64,000 nucleotides of DNA. Source: Chloranthus sessilifolius. Its lineage: Eukaryota; Streptophyta; Magnoliopsida; Chloranthales; Chloranthaceae. Under the pieces are notes generated by a model that did not search any database, had not been told where the DNA came from, and saw nothing but the letters and a program-made list of their open reading frames with translations. Position 1 is the stretch's first letter. The number at the start of each line of letters is the position of its first letter. Where the stretch lies: positions 153,120,060 to 153,184,059 of the forward strand of contig CM037586.1 of the NCBI GenBank assembly GCA_021018995.1, in the 5' to 3' direction. Made by a program: the position numbers and the translations under genes. This document shows positions 12,477-23,806 of the stretch, piece after piece.

Positions 12477-14895
12477 TGCGATTTCCCGTGTGCTTACTTT
12501 ATTTGTTGGTGGTAAAAGCAATTTAAAATCAAAGTAAAATAGGGGATGGAATCAGCACAACTGAGAAATCCTAGACCTGCAAGATACAGGGTCCATTTGT
12601 AGCAAGTTTTGATAAGTAAGAGTTTGTCCCACAGGGAAGAGTTGATCTACGGCTCCAAGGGAGCCATCTCTAGTAGTCCCTCTAGATCTGACTACAGATC
12701 TGGCAGTCCTAAAAGGAAGGGAGTTTAGGGTCACTTATTCTAAGTATCCCAAGGTAGCATAATGAATTAACTACAGAAAGGGTTGAGATGATGGATGGAG
12801 TGTGGGGAAATAAATATAAAAAGGGTGAGAAGTATGCTATTAAGTTTAGATCTGCTGGAATTTATGACTCAGATCCAGGTCTGCTATTATAAAAATCTTA
12901 TCAAATAGCTGCATTATCACCACTGAGGAGAAAGAATCCAACTCATCCCTGTGCCATGATCCAATCCCTTAAGGTTATAACCTGTCCACTTAAATGGTCA
13001 CAGACTATCCCATAGGGGAACCACAGTCCAGAGATGGGTCAGAACAAGTTAATCATTGTAGGCACTACTTCATCCAGGCTACAAGCTCAGGAATCCATAG
13101 GGAACCTCAACATCTAAAGCTCTATGTGTGGGGCTAAGGCTGTATAGGGCCATGATAGCCCAGACACATAGAACTAGCAAGAGATTGAGTACCACCTTCG
13201 ATCTAGCTGTCTATTGCTTGAGTGGGACTACAATGGTCCAGTCACAAGCCTACAATCTCCATAACCAGATCAGATCTAACATCTGATGGCGGGTCTATGC
13301 TAATATAGGGGAGTCTTCCTATGTGCAATCTCCTACCAGGCTACAAGCTCAGGCTCGGAGAAGAAGGATCCATTTTGGATCGGCGGATTGGATTCACCCT
13401 AAGGCTATAACTTGTCCACTTGAATGGTCACAGACTATCCCAGAGGCTATCCTCCTCACGGAGCCCAAAATAAAACAAGAATATTGCTGCCACCACCATG
13501 GTCACAAGGCTACCAGCGCAGGCTTCCATGGGAATTTTAGATCTAGTGGGTCCTGTGGTGGGGCTAAGGCTGTATCGGGCCATGATAGCTCAGACACACA
13601 GGTCACTTGGATCTTAATGGGTCCTTAGAATCAGTCCTCCATTGCTTTGAATCACAGCGAAAGCAATGGTGGATCACAAGGCAGCAGCCTTACACAGAAC
13701 AGCTCACAAACACATGAATCCCATAAAAGTACAACACCCAATCACAAATTTCATTTTTCTAATCTCAATAAACATCCATAGGCATGGCCAGCAAGTGCTG
13801 GGCCATGGAGAGAAGGAAAAGAAAAAGGAAAACTACTTACAACTACAGAAGAACAGAAGAGAAAATGATCTCAATCCAAAAAAAAGATATTCTAAAAGTC
13901 CAGAGATATTTTTGAGATCCCTAAACCTAAACCATGCATAGGTTTATATAGCAGTGGGTGTGGCGGCACATTAGGGTTAGGAAACCCTAATTTTAGCGAT
14001 GTCATGTGGCCTATTGATGATCCTTGGATGCCTCAGGGCGCGTGCACAGAGATTTAAGCGTGGGAGTGCATGCCCTAATCGCTGGAAATCTCCAGAATGA
14101 TGGAAGTTGGAGTTCAGAGCTTCGCCAAGTTGCAGTCGATTCCCAGACTTGTCGCGTGGTAGCACAGACTTCAAGAGGATGAGTTTGCATTAAAACTTCA
14201 GACGTCGCGGGGTTGCAGCTTCTTGAAGCTTTGAGCAGTCGCGAGGTAGGTAGTTAAGCTCTCGCTGGATTGGGCTTCGCGAGGCTGCTTTCTTCCTGAA
14301 CAGCGTGAGAACTACGCGAGAAGTTCACTTCTTAATGGAACTTTGTGAGGATCCTCGCGATAGCTTTGAGGCTCTTCTGAACTGCGTGATAGGTTCTCTT
14401 GACATTTGCATCCCGCGGCTACTGCACAGTAGCTACGCGAAGAATCTCCTGAAGCTCTCTCTCCTCAACGGTTCTGAGTGAACTGCGCGAGATTGATTGC
14501 AGATCTTCTTGAACTGCGCGAGACTGCGCGACCATTTACTCCTGAACTTCGTGAGAGTTGCGTGAGGTTATGCTTCTGAAGCTCTTCTGTTACTCAACTG
14601 CGCGAGCACTTGTTGTGAAGTCTTGGGAAGCTCGCGAGGACTGCACGAAGCATAGTTTTTTGAATCCTTTGAAGCTTCATGGAAGCTGTGCGAGGCTGAT
14701 TTCAGGTCTGGATTCAGTGTTTATCCTTCTGAGGGACTTCCGGTGCCAATACAGGCTCCTTAACATGATTTATGGCCCTATTGCACTGCTGTTTATTATC
14801 TATAGAAAATACTTAACAAAACTTTATTAGATGGCTAAGGGTCTAATCAAAGGCTAAGTTAAGGAGTGAAAAGTGGTACTTTTCAGGTCTTAACA
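12477..14895 (-). mobile_element. 2.4-kb solo LTR of a different gypsy family, nested in the solo LTR at 11771-15574
   Basis: Begins TGCGATTTCCC and ends TCTTAACA on the plus strand. The right flank is GCGAT and the left flank GCGA plus ATAT, consistent with a slightly altered 5-bp duplication; the uninterrupted LTR reads GATGCGATCCCC here. CCCTGTGGGACAA (minus strand, about 12637) is near the LTR 3' end, as in the first family, which gives the minus orientation. It has an internal duplication (about 12950-13170 and 13380-13600) and a CpG-rich stretch with recurring TGCGCGAG (14180-14690). No coding region. Confidence 0.8.
12950..13605. repeat. Internal direct duplication in the 2.4-kb LTR, offset about 420 bp
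   Basis: TGTCCACTTAAATGGTCACA at about 12976 recurs with one change near 13395. GGGGCTAAGGCTGTAT at about 13131 recurs near 13561 with the following GGGCCATGATAG. Sequence between the shared blocks has diverged or been replaced. Confidence 0.75.
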
Positions 14896-15579
14896 GCGAT
14901 CCCCAGATAAGTAGTAATTTTTTATGATTAATATCGCAGTCTATTTATGTCATCATGGAATCATTTTGCTTAAAGTATGTATGATTGAATATATATATAT
15001 TGAATGCTTGTTATAACTGTTGATTACGCATATCAACGACCGTAATCGCTAGATCTGGACATACAGACTGATCTAGGCTGCAGAGCGATTATGTATTTAC
15101 TATCGTGATCTAAACATCATGAGATATGCTATGCTTTTTACATGACTCATACCGTAATGATAGGCTGAGTCATTATTTTTAGATAGGATATGCCGGATTG
15201 ATGATCACATTTATTTACAAATCATTTTTCTAGAAGAATGATGGTGTGAATGATGCTTTAATGAAACTGTGGGTTTTAATGATAGAAAAGGGGTATAAAT
15301 CTGGGGTAGCATATTCCTTAATCATATTTAAATATTGTTCTTAGATCCATCAAAAATTAGTTGTTTAGATTAAGTTATTTTTCTTGCATTTAGGAAAAGT
15401 GTGATAAATTTTTGGTAAAATTAAATCTGCCCTTTGGTACTTCGTTGGGGACGTTTTTAAATCTCTGAAAGAATTAATTAAAATTCACATTTTCCTGTGG
15501 GTTCGACACCCTTGTTCTTGCCATACTACAATAGATCTTGTGCACTTGCAAGGGTACACTTTAAAAACCGACCACTCGG

Positions 15580-17030
15580 GTAAATGGTTAAGAAAGGAAA
15601 AATATGATTCAAGTTTCTCTAAGAGATCGGAAAAAAAACACACTTGATTTTCTGATATCTTTCGAATTCTCTAGAACCTTTTCTCTTCAATACACTTTTT
15701 TTTCTTTCTTGTCTTTTTCTTTTTCTTTTTAACATCACTTCCATATACTTCTGTACTTCTTGCAGTAAACTAAATTTTCTTTTTTCTCTCCCCTTTTACA
15801 TTTCTTTACCATTTATTCCTTACAGATATTATTGCCATAATTTTTTATTTCCTTCCTTGATCTCATACCTAATTTCTCAGAGATAAAAGGGTAAGGCTTT
15901 TCAAACTGGTGTGGGGTATGGCTAATATAGCTTACAAAAAATAAATAAGGCAAATTTTTCAGTTGAAGCTCAAAGGGAGTGCAACAAGATAAATCAGTAT
16001 ATAGTGGGATACTTTGGGCACAAATGAGCCAATAATGGCCTTAGATCATTTCCTTTCATGATGGTACTAATGCCTAATTGCCTTGAGTTTTTACACAGTG
16101 ATTTCTAGTGTAGTGGTATAACACATGTAAAGTCAACAAATCAAAATACAATGCATGAGGTTTTAACAATTTAAGCGAGAAACTCAAAGATGCTCCAAAT
16201 TTATTTCCAGCACTCATCAAGAACGAGAACAAAGTTTCAAAACTCACTGGGTTTTAGCCCTTCTTTGTGATCTTAAGGTTTCAAGTTACACACTTAATCC
16301 TCATATTTGAAATTAAAGCACAGTGATGGTGCAAAAATTTTCAGGCATAGATCATGAATATCGCTATTTAATCTTGAACTTCATGAGCAATCATAAAAAT
16401 AATTATGGCATGATTACAATTCTAAAGAATTTTAGGTCATCCACATAAAAATTCGAACTTCATTAGTCTTCCTGTCATCAGTTGATCGATTGAGACACTG
16501 GTCTCAATCGATTGACTTCTACAATTCCCAGTCGGCTTCTGGTGATTATCAGTCGATCGATTGAGACACTGGTCTCAATTGATTGACTGATATATTTTTA
16601 GATTCCGAAAATAGCTTCCTTTTTTTTTTTTAAATAGTAACCGAAAATACATGAAATTGACCAAACCTGAACTGTCCAATGTCCTCATTGCGATGATGTT
16701 GAGAAAGGAGGTAAGACCCCCCCCAAACTTGTTTAATGCAATCGAGGGCCAAAAAGAAATAGATTAAGTGCAAGGGATGGTGATCAAAAAAGAAAAACAC
16801 CATTATTGAACTAACGAAAGTTGTATTAAATATATGGAAACAATGACAATTATTAGAAAATAAAAATCCTACCCTAAAATTAATCGAAATCTAACCTAAA
16901 CCAAAACATAAAATAAAAATAAAAATAACATAAAGAAAGGACTCCTAAAACTAGACCCTAAAACTAAAATTCCTAATCCTTTAGTCAATCATGGTAGAAC
17001 GTCCTTCCTTCGGCTTTGGAAACGCGTAAT
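15580..17030 (-). other. 3' non-coding DNA of the Athila-like element
   Basis: No coding frame is recognised. Low-complexity T-rich and A-rich stretches occur (15700-15860, 16860-16950). Two palindrome pairs lie at 16482/16504 and 16553/16575 and share the same spacer GACACTGGTC. Confidence 0.6.
16482..16586. promoter_or_regulatory. Two 22-bp-spaced CGAT palindrome pairs
   Basis: Variants of TCAATCGATTGA at 16482, 16504, 16553 and 16575. Each pair has a 10-bp spacer. A regulatory role is inferred from the strict geometry only. Confidence 0.6.
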
Positions 17031-17031
17031 T

Positions 17032-17346
17032 TCATATTTCTTCCGGGATGCCACCCTCGCGTGGAGGTGGGGTAGGTATGTGCGGCGGAGACAATGGTGG
17101 GGCGGAGGGTGGGTTCAATTCCGCCCACAAGTAGGTCGAAATCACAATATAGGATGGGTCGGTGGCAGCCTCGACAGAGAGCGTAAAAATCGATTTGACC
17201 TCTAACGGTGATTCATCGTCAAGATTGATGACTTCATGATTTGACAAATCGATTGATGATCGCGGAGAGTGATAACGTGCATATTTTTGTGCGGGTTTCA
17301 TCAACTTTTTCACAGCAGATCGGGTACGATACCGAATGGAAGACAT
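17032..17346 (-). CDS. Small ORF of unknown function, 3' part of the Athila-like element
   Basis: A 104-codon frame starting MSSIRYRTRSAVKK, with a Pro-rich C-terminal part (PPSAPPLSPPHIPTPP). It lies downstream of the extra ORF in a region of palindrome pairs. I recognise no domain. It may be part of the element's accessory coding region or chance. Confidence 0.25.
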   Translation of the reverse strand: MSSIRYRTRSAVKKLMKPAQKYARYHSPRSSIDLSNHEVINLDDESPLEVKSIFTLSVEAATDPSYIVISTYLWAELNPPSAPPLSPPHIPTPPPREGGIPEEI

Positions 17347-17537
17347 GGCTTGAAAGTTGGGAAAGGAGAACTAAAAGTTTGACTAATGGTGAGGAAGAGG
17401 ACTATCCTTGGATTAGTTTAAATAGAGAAAATTTGCTAACACACAGACTCTAAGAGTTTTCTAAATTAGGGACTCTAAGAGGACTTGATTCTCGAATTTC
17501 GGAGTGAAAGAGGAATTCTACCGCAAATATACCGCAG

Positions 17538-17788
17538 TCAATCGATTGACATTTTAGTGTCAATCGATTGACACAAGATGTCAAGGAAGCTTTCCAGTGT
17601 ACGGGTCAAACTTTCTCAAAACAGTTTCTATTTAGAAACTTGCTAGTTCGGACTGATGTAGACAGGTTTCCCATGCATGAGTCAATCGATTGATAATTGT
17701 TCCTCAATCGATTGACTAATGGGAGTACATTTCAGTAATTTCCAATCGAAGTGCTCAATCGATTGGGAGTTAGATCTCAATCGATTGG
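17538..17788. promoter_or_regulatory. Three 22-bp-spaced CGAT palindrome pairs
   Basis: Motif starts at 17538/17560, 17682/17704 and 17755/17777. Spacers differ (CATTTTAGTG, TAATTGTTCC, GAGTTAGATC), so the palindrome and the spacing are what is shared. The last pair ends in TTGG in both halves. Confidence 0.65.
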
Positions 17789-18019
17789 CTGATGCACTAA
17801 TACACCAATCCGAGAGTGAACATAAAAATAAACACATCAAAAAGACTCTGATTCCATTGATTTCTTTGATGCAATTACACAGCAGTGGTCCCCAACCACT
17901 AAACACAAACTAGGATTAATCAAAATCTAAAAACACACAACAAATTAAAAGCCTAAACACTAAACACCCACAAACACCAAACACTAAACACAAACATCAA
18001 AAACACTACACAAAAACAA

Positions 18020-19190
18020 ACTAAACATCATCATCATCATCATCATATTTCGGATCCCTCTCCTCATTCATTGCCGCTCGCGCTCCTACAATGAATTCGT
18101 CGGCACGCCCAAGGAACGACTCCCGGGCCGTCCGCATGAGGAGAGAAGTGGAAAACCTAGACCGTCGATCAACACCTCCAAGATTCGCACTCAACCCGTC
18201 CATTCGTACCTCGAGGCGAGCTACGGCTGCCTCAACATTAAAATTCGGGACCTCTTCTGGGCGAGTCGTCTAACACCGCCACGTTGGCGTTGTGCGGGGT
18301 ATGGACGTGGTTGAGGTACATCATCGACGTCAATTGGAGGTGGCGTCACAAGCAGAATAGCCTTGATGCTCTTGTCCCAGACGTTGGTGCTGTAGTGATA
18401 AAACTGCATATCACCCATTTCCTCATCATCGTAAATCGGGCACCCAAGCTGGTCCAGGAGATGCATCACATAGTGCGGGAAGTGCAGAAGTATAGCCTCG
18501 CGCTTCTTTGGCGCAGCGGTGGTGGCGATGTCCTGGTGACACCGATACATCTCCTCTAGCATCAACCCCGAAGCATCAAACCACGTATTCGTGTGGGCCG
18601 CGTACAATGCCAGCACCCTATTCTTTGTGCACTCACTCTTCGTGCCATGCGGTAGCAAATTAGTTGACATCACGATGTCCCAAAACAAGATGTCCATAGG
18701 TAGGACTGCTCTTTTCGTTTCCAACCCGGTCCCGTGCTGTCCTCCACACATATTATTGATCATGTCGTTTTGGCTAAGATTAACGGCGGGGTCGATGTGG
18801 TGGTTCAAGGGGTGAACTACGAAGAAGTTGAAAGCCCGCGCCAGATCAGCCGCGTGCAGGTTATATCGCCAATTATCGATCGCAAGGCTGATGTAGGTCA
18901 TTCCCGTTGGCGAGAGTGGTGCAGGTACCCACTCCATTTTCTGGTAAAACAAGCGAACGATACGCAGAGAGACATCAATGGGAGGCGGGGCAAGTAGCAT
19001 TTCTAAGTGTAGCACTTCGATGAATTCGATCGAACAGGCGCATTCTGCGATGCGACGGTACTTAGCAAGATCGAAGAAATTTTTCGTTTGGAATTGGCGC
19101 TCGATATACAATTCATTGGGGATGCACATCGGGTTGTTTTCGGGACGAGGTGGTCTGAATATTGGTGGGCCAGGTGCTGCCATTTGATCG
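18020..19190 (-). CDS. Extra ORF after integrase (Athila-type accessory ORF), broken
   Basis: A long frame (320 codons at 18221-19183) in the position of the Athila downstream ORF. It reads like the plant-specific retrotransposon domain that databases label ATHILA ORF-1 or putative plant transposon protein, with hallmarks such as ILFWDIVMSTNLLPHG and RVLALYAAHT and a charged C-terminal tail. No convincing signal peptide or transmembrane segment is seen, so it is not shown to be an envelope. Function unknown. No 22-bp palindrome pairs occur inside it, although they flank it on both sides. Confidence 0.6.
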
Positions 19191-19283
19191 GACGAGGAGA
19201 ATGCGATCGTGGAGATTCGGTTTGGATTGGAGGAGAGAGTAGATGAAGGGGACCACGGGTGTCCCCATTATATAGTCTGGACA

Positions 19284-19777
19284 TCAATCGATTGAGGATG
19301 GATCCTCAATCGATTGACAATGTTTGGCCTCCCCACATTGCGCGAAATTGAAACGACAACAGTCAGACGGATGCGACGTGGTGTGATCCACTCCTCCTCT
19401 TTGAATGTCAATCGATTGACAATGTGATGTCAATCGATTGAGAATACTCTTTTTTGAAAAGTCGCATCGGTTAGGTGCCTCAGAAACGGGTGAACTAAAT
19501 ACTCAATCAAGTAAATCGATTGAGGGGTTAGTCTCAATCGCTTGACACAAACGTGCCCTAAAAGTTAGTTGCCACGACAAGATGTGTCAAGTGGCGCTTC
19601 AAATTCCAAAAACCATCCAAAATCCTAGAGGCTGTCAATCGATTGAGATTGGGCTCTCAATCGATTGACAAGGAAGAAGAGAGATGATGATGATTGAATT
19701 ATCAATCGATTGACAGTGTTGTCAATCGATTGAGGGGCTGATGTCAATCGATTGCTGTTTGGCAGTCAATCGATTGA
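19284..19777. promoter_or_regulatory. Densest cluster of 22-bp-spaced CGAT palindromes in the gypsy element
   Basis: Pairs start at 19284/19306, 19408/19430, 19512/19534 and 19635/19657, followed by four motifs at 19702, 19722, 19744 and 19766 (intervals 20, 22, 22). The cluster sits between integrase and the extra ORF. In minus orientation it would be upstream of that ORF, a natural place for a promoter. Confidence 0.65.
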
Positions 19778-19920
19778 ACAGAGACTCAATTCTAACAAAA
19801 ACAGAAATAAACAAACATACTGGGTTGCCTCCCAGGAAGCGCTGAGTTTAAGTGTCAATAGCTCGACCTTTTCATTGATCAAATATTTAGATCACTGAGG
19901 TGTATCACCTCAATTCTGTA

Positions 19921-20817
19921 CTAGGTCATCGGCTCAAACATTGGTTTAAGACGTTGCCCATTGACTTTGAAAACTCGATTGTCCTTGAGACTACGGATCT
20001 CAATCGCACCATGCGCACTAATAGAAACAACCTGAAACGGGCCTTCCCACCTAGATTTCAATTTTTCCGGGTGAAGCTTTAGTCTGAAATTAAACAGCCA
20101 AACCTTTTGTCCAATGTGAAACTCTTTTCGAGAAATTGACTCATCATGCAGCTTTTTGTACTTTTCTTTGTACATATTGGAGTTTTCATACGCATCATAG
20201 CGTAGCTCTTCCAATTCACTCAGCTGTAGTCTTCAAGTTGGTCATGTCGCTTGCATATCAAAGTTAAATCTTTTGATAGCCCAAAATGCCTTATGCTCCA
20301 ATTCAACAGGAAGATGGCATACTTTGCCATAGACAATTCTGAACGGAGACATTCCAATTGGTATCTTGAAGGCAGTACGATATGCCCAAAGAGCATCAGA
20401 TAGGCGATTCGACCAATCTCTTCTATCCGGTCTCACCATCTTTTCTAAAATTCGTTTGATCTCTCGGTTCGACACTTCCACTTGACCACTAGTTTGCGGG
20501 TGATACGGCGTTGCCACCTTGTGGGTAACACCGTATTTCTTCATTAAAGTAGCAAAATAGCGATTGCAGAAGTACGAACCGCCATCACTAATGATTGCCC
20601 GTGGAAACCCGAATCTGTTAAAGACATTTTCCTTCAGAAATTTGACCACAACGTTGTAGTCATTCGAACGGGTTGCCACAGCTTCAATCCATTTGGAAAC
20701 GTAGTCAACAGCTACAAAAATATAGGAATATCCGAACGACGGGGGGAAAGGACCCATGAAGTCGATCCCCCATACATCGAAAATTTCAACTATCAGAATT
20801 GGGTTCAGAGGCATCAT
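19921..20817 (-). CDS. Integrase region of the Athila-like element
   Basis: Contains the integrase core ([11 protein letters not shown], then DYVSKWIEA and [12 protein letters not shown], matching the first two acidic catalytic positions) and, downstream, a C-terminal part with [17 protein letters not shown] typical of gypsy integrases. The region is a fossil in at least two frame pieces. Integrase joins the DNA copy to the host genome. Confidence 0.85.
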
Positions 20818-21164
20818 ATTTCGCCGTGAAATATTTTCAAGTTGCTGACATCTTTGGCATTCTTTACAAAATTTGACAGTGTCCTGAAAGATGGAGGGCC
20901 AATAAAATCAGCTTTGAAGAATCTTGTGTGCGGTCTTTTGTCCTCCAAAATGGCCTCCACAGGCCCCAGCATGGCAAAAGTCAATAACACTCAATTGCTC
21001 TTCTTCAGGCACACATCTCCTGAGACCTGATTTGAACAAACTTTAAACAGTTGTGGCTCATCCCAAAAATAGTATTTTATTTGTGAGAAGAACAGATTCT
21101 TATCATTTTTGTTCCATTGGGTAGGGATTTTGCCAGTTACCAGATAATTCACAATATTAGAGAA

Positions 21165-22553
21165 CTAAGGAACTTTTGTAGTGGCAGCACCTATTGCCAT
21201 CAACTGTTCATCCGGAAAGGTGTCCCGGATAGTCTCGGAGACCGAGGATTCTTCAGGCAGAATTCTTGACAGATGGTCAACCACTACATTTTTGACACCC
21301 TTTTTATCTTTGATCTCAAAATTGAACTCTTGTAGGAGTAAGATCCATCGGATCAACCTTGGTTTGGTGTCCTTTTTCGCTAGCAGATATTTCAATACAG
21401 AGTGGTATGAAAAGACCACTATTTTCGAGCCAAGCAGATAAGAGCAGAACTTATCCAGAGCATACACCACGGCTAATAACTCCAGAGCATACACCACGGC
21501 TAATAACTCCTTCTCAGTGGTGGTGTAATTTAACTGGGCATCAATCAATGTCTTATTGGCATAGTAGATCACATGAGGTACTTTGTTTACCCTCTGCCCT
21601 AAAACTGCTCCAATAGCATAATCAGATGCATCACACATGAGTTCAAACGGTATAGAATAATCCGATGGTTGGATTATCGATGCATTTGATAGCAACTCAC
21701 GCAAGTTCAAGAATGCTTTCATGCAATTCTCATCAAAGTCAAAAGGAACATCTGTGCCAAGCAAGGTACACAATGGTTTAGCCACCTTGCTAAAATCTTT
21801 GATGAATCTTCTATAAAATCCTGCATGACCCAAAAATGATCAAATTTGTCGAACACTCTTTGGTGGGGGCAAATTAGCGATTAAATCGACTTTTGCCCTA
21901 TCAACTTCGATTCCTTTCTTTGAAACATGTCCCAACACAATTCCTTGTTGCACCATGAAATGGCTTTTCTCCCAGCTAAGAACAAGTTTTGATTCGACAC
22001 ATCGTTGCAATACCTGGTTAAGGTGTTGCAAACACAGTTCAAAGGTCTTTCCGAAAACAGAAAAGTCATCCATGAAGACTTCGATGAATTTATCAATCAT
22101 GTCCGAGAATATGGCCAACATGCATCTTTGAAAAGTGGCAGGTGCATTACACAAGCCAAAAGGCATTCTTCAGTATGCAAACGTTCCGTAGGGACACGTG
22201 AACGTTGTCTTCTCTTGATCTGCAGGAAACACCGGTACTTGGTTGTAGCCCTAATATCCATCAAGGAAACAATAAAACTCTTGTCCTGCTAACTTTTCAA
22301 GAATTTGGTCAATAAATGGCAGAGGAAAATGATCTTTTCTTGTAGCCATATTCAATTTTTGATAATCGATGCACACGCGCCACCCCGTGGTTTCGCAAGT
22401 GGGCACCAATTCTCCTTCAGTAGTTTCTTTCACAGTGATGCCAGACTTTTTCGGAACAATTTGAGCTGGACTGACCCATGGACTATCAGAGATTGGATAG
22501 ATGATTCCAACATCGAGTAGTTTTATGATTTCCTTTAAAATGACTTCTTGCAT
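21165..22553 (-). CDS. Reverse transcriptase and RNase H region of the Athila-like element
   Basis: The RT shows [39 protein letters not shown] and the YMDD-type catalytic motif as [10 protein letters not shown] (about 22050-22075). RNase H follows with [18 protein letters not shown] and [14 protein letters not shown], and a short in-frame duplication repeats the ELLAVVYAL stretch. Broken into several frames; fossil. Confidence 0.9.
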
Positions 22554-22555
22554 GT

Positions 22556-23719
22556 TTAGATTAAGTCGCCTTTGCGGTTCCCTCGATGGTTTACATCATC
22601 TTCCAAATGTATTTTGTGCATACATACCGATGGTTCAATCCCCTTTAGATCGGCTAAAGTCCATCCAATGGCTTCTTTATTTTCTTTCAGCACTTTCAGC
22701 AACTCATTCTCTTGTTCTTCTGACAATGTCGATGATATTATTACTGACAATGTTTCTCGAGGTCCCAAAAATGCATACTTGAGTGACTCCGACAGTTTCT
22801 TTAATTCCATAGCCGATGGCTGCTCAATTGATGGAGTCAGCGCACCCTTTACCTCGAGAGGTAATGGTTCTACCTTAGTCACATTTGCACATAAGTCATC
22901 ATCTGGACATGATAGACTCGACCTCGTTTCTTCTGACTGTTTCCTTTCAAATCCTTTTTCCTCATAGATGGCCAATAAAGCAGCTTCAAATTCTTCTTTG
23001 GTAAGCATTGATGATAACGCTTCATCCACTACTTTGTCCATCTGGTCAATGTAAAAACAGTCAACCTCATCCTCGTTGGGGAAATGGTTCATCGCATGAA
23101 ATATATTCAATCTAACCTTTATGTTTCCAAAAGGAACGTCCATGACTCTCGTTCGACAATTAATGTAAGCATTTGCAGTGGCGAGAAACGGACGTCCAAG
23201 GATGATGGGGACTTGATTAATGGATTTAACAGGTGGTTCCATGTCTAAAACAGCGAAGTCCACGAGAAAGACAAACTTATCTATTCCAACCAAAACATCC
23301 TCGATGATACCCCTAGGCCTTCTTTCTAACCTATCGGCAAGTTGAAGTGTAACCGTTGTGAGTTTTAATTCACCCAATCCTAATTTCTCATACACCGAGT
23401 ATGGGATCAGATTAACGCTTGCTCCCAAATCCAGTAACGCTTTTCTAATTGGTTGTCCACCAATGACACATGGAACAGTTGGGACTCCAGGGTCCTTGAG
23501 TTTCTGTGGGGCTTCTAATTGCAATATCGAACTGACTTGATTAGTCAGAAACACTTTCTTTGAAATATGAGTGCATGCCTTTCTCTTACGAGTGCACAAA
23601 TCTTTGATGAATTTGGCGTACTCAAAAACTTGTTTGATTGTCTCAAGTAATGGAAGATTTATCTTTACCTGTTTGAATGTTTCAAAGATTTCTTCCATTT
23701 TTGCAGGTCCCTTCCCCAT
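22556..23719 (-). CDS. Protease and N-terminal pol region of the Athila-like element
   Basis: A retropepsin-like segment with CVIGGQPIRKALLDLGASVN at about 23410-23470 (DLGAS in place of the canonical DTGA/S, common in this branch) and ILGRPFLATANA further on. The downstream part is an acidic linker leading to the RT. Fossil part of the 18-kb element. Confidence 0.85.
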   Translation of the reverse strand: MGKGPAKMEEIFETFKQVKINLPLLETIKQVFEYAKFIKDLCTRKRKACTHISKKVFLTNQVSSILQLEAPQKLKDPGVPTVPCVIGGQPIRKALLDLGASVNLIPYSVYEKLGLGELKLTTVTLQLADRLERRPRGIIEDVLVGIDKFVFLVDFAVLDMEPPVKSINQVPIILGRPFLATANAYINCRTRVMDVPFGNIKVRLNIFHAMNHFPNEDEVDCFYIDQMDKVVDEALSSMLTKEEFEAALLAIYEEKGFERKQSEETRSSLSCPDDDLCANVTKVEPLPLEVKGALTPSIEQPSAMELKKLSESLKYAFLGPRETLSVIISSTLSEEQENELLKVLKENKEAIGWTLADLKGIEPSVCMHKIHLEDDVNHRGNRKGDLI

Positions 23720-23806
23720 TCTAGATGGAGGAGTTAGGCATTCAGGGAATGGTGCCTTAGGGACATAAGGTGGAGATTTAAGTTCTGACTCTTTTCCACG
23801 TCCTTG

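Larger units (their letters stand above)
11771..15574 (+). mobile_element. Solo LTR of the same Athila-like family, nested inside the 18-kb element
   Basis: Opposite in orientation to its host element. Perfect 5-bp duplications CTCGG lie at 11766-11770 and 15575-15579. Without the 12477-14895 insertion its length is about 1.38 kb, equal to the host LTRs. It carries palindrome pairs at 12021/12043 and 12098/12120. It reads from TGATCGGTACCGAAATG to ACTTTAAAAACCGACCA. Confidence 0.92.

Noticed and set aside
18020-19190. Envelope gene after integrase
   Set aside because: No signal peptide, transmembrane or furin-like site is visible; it resembles the plant-specific Athila accessory domain instead.
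18221-19287. Overlapping plus-strand frames in the Athila-like ORF region
   Set aside because: Antisense shadows without recognisable domains.
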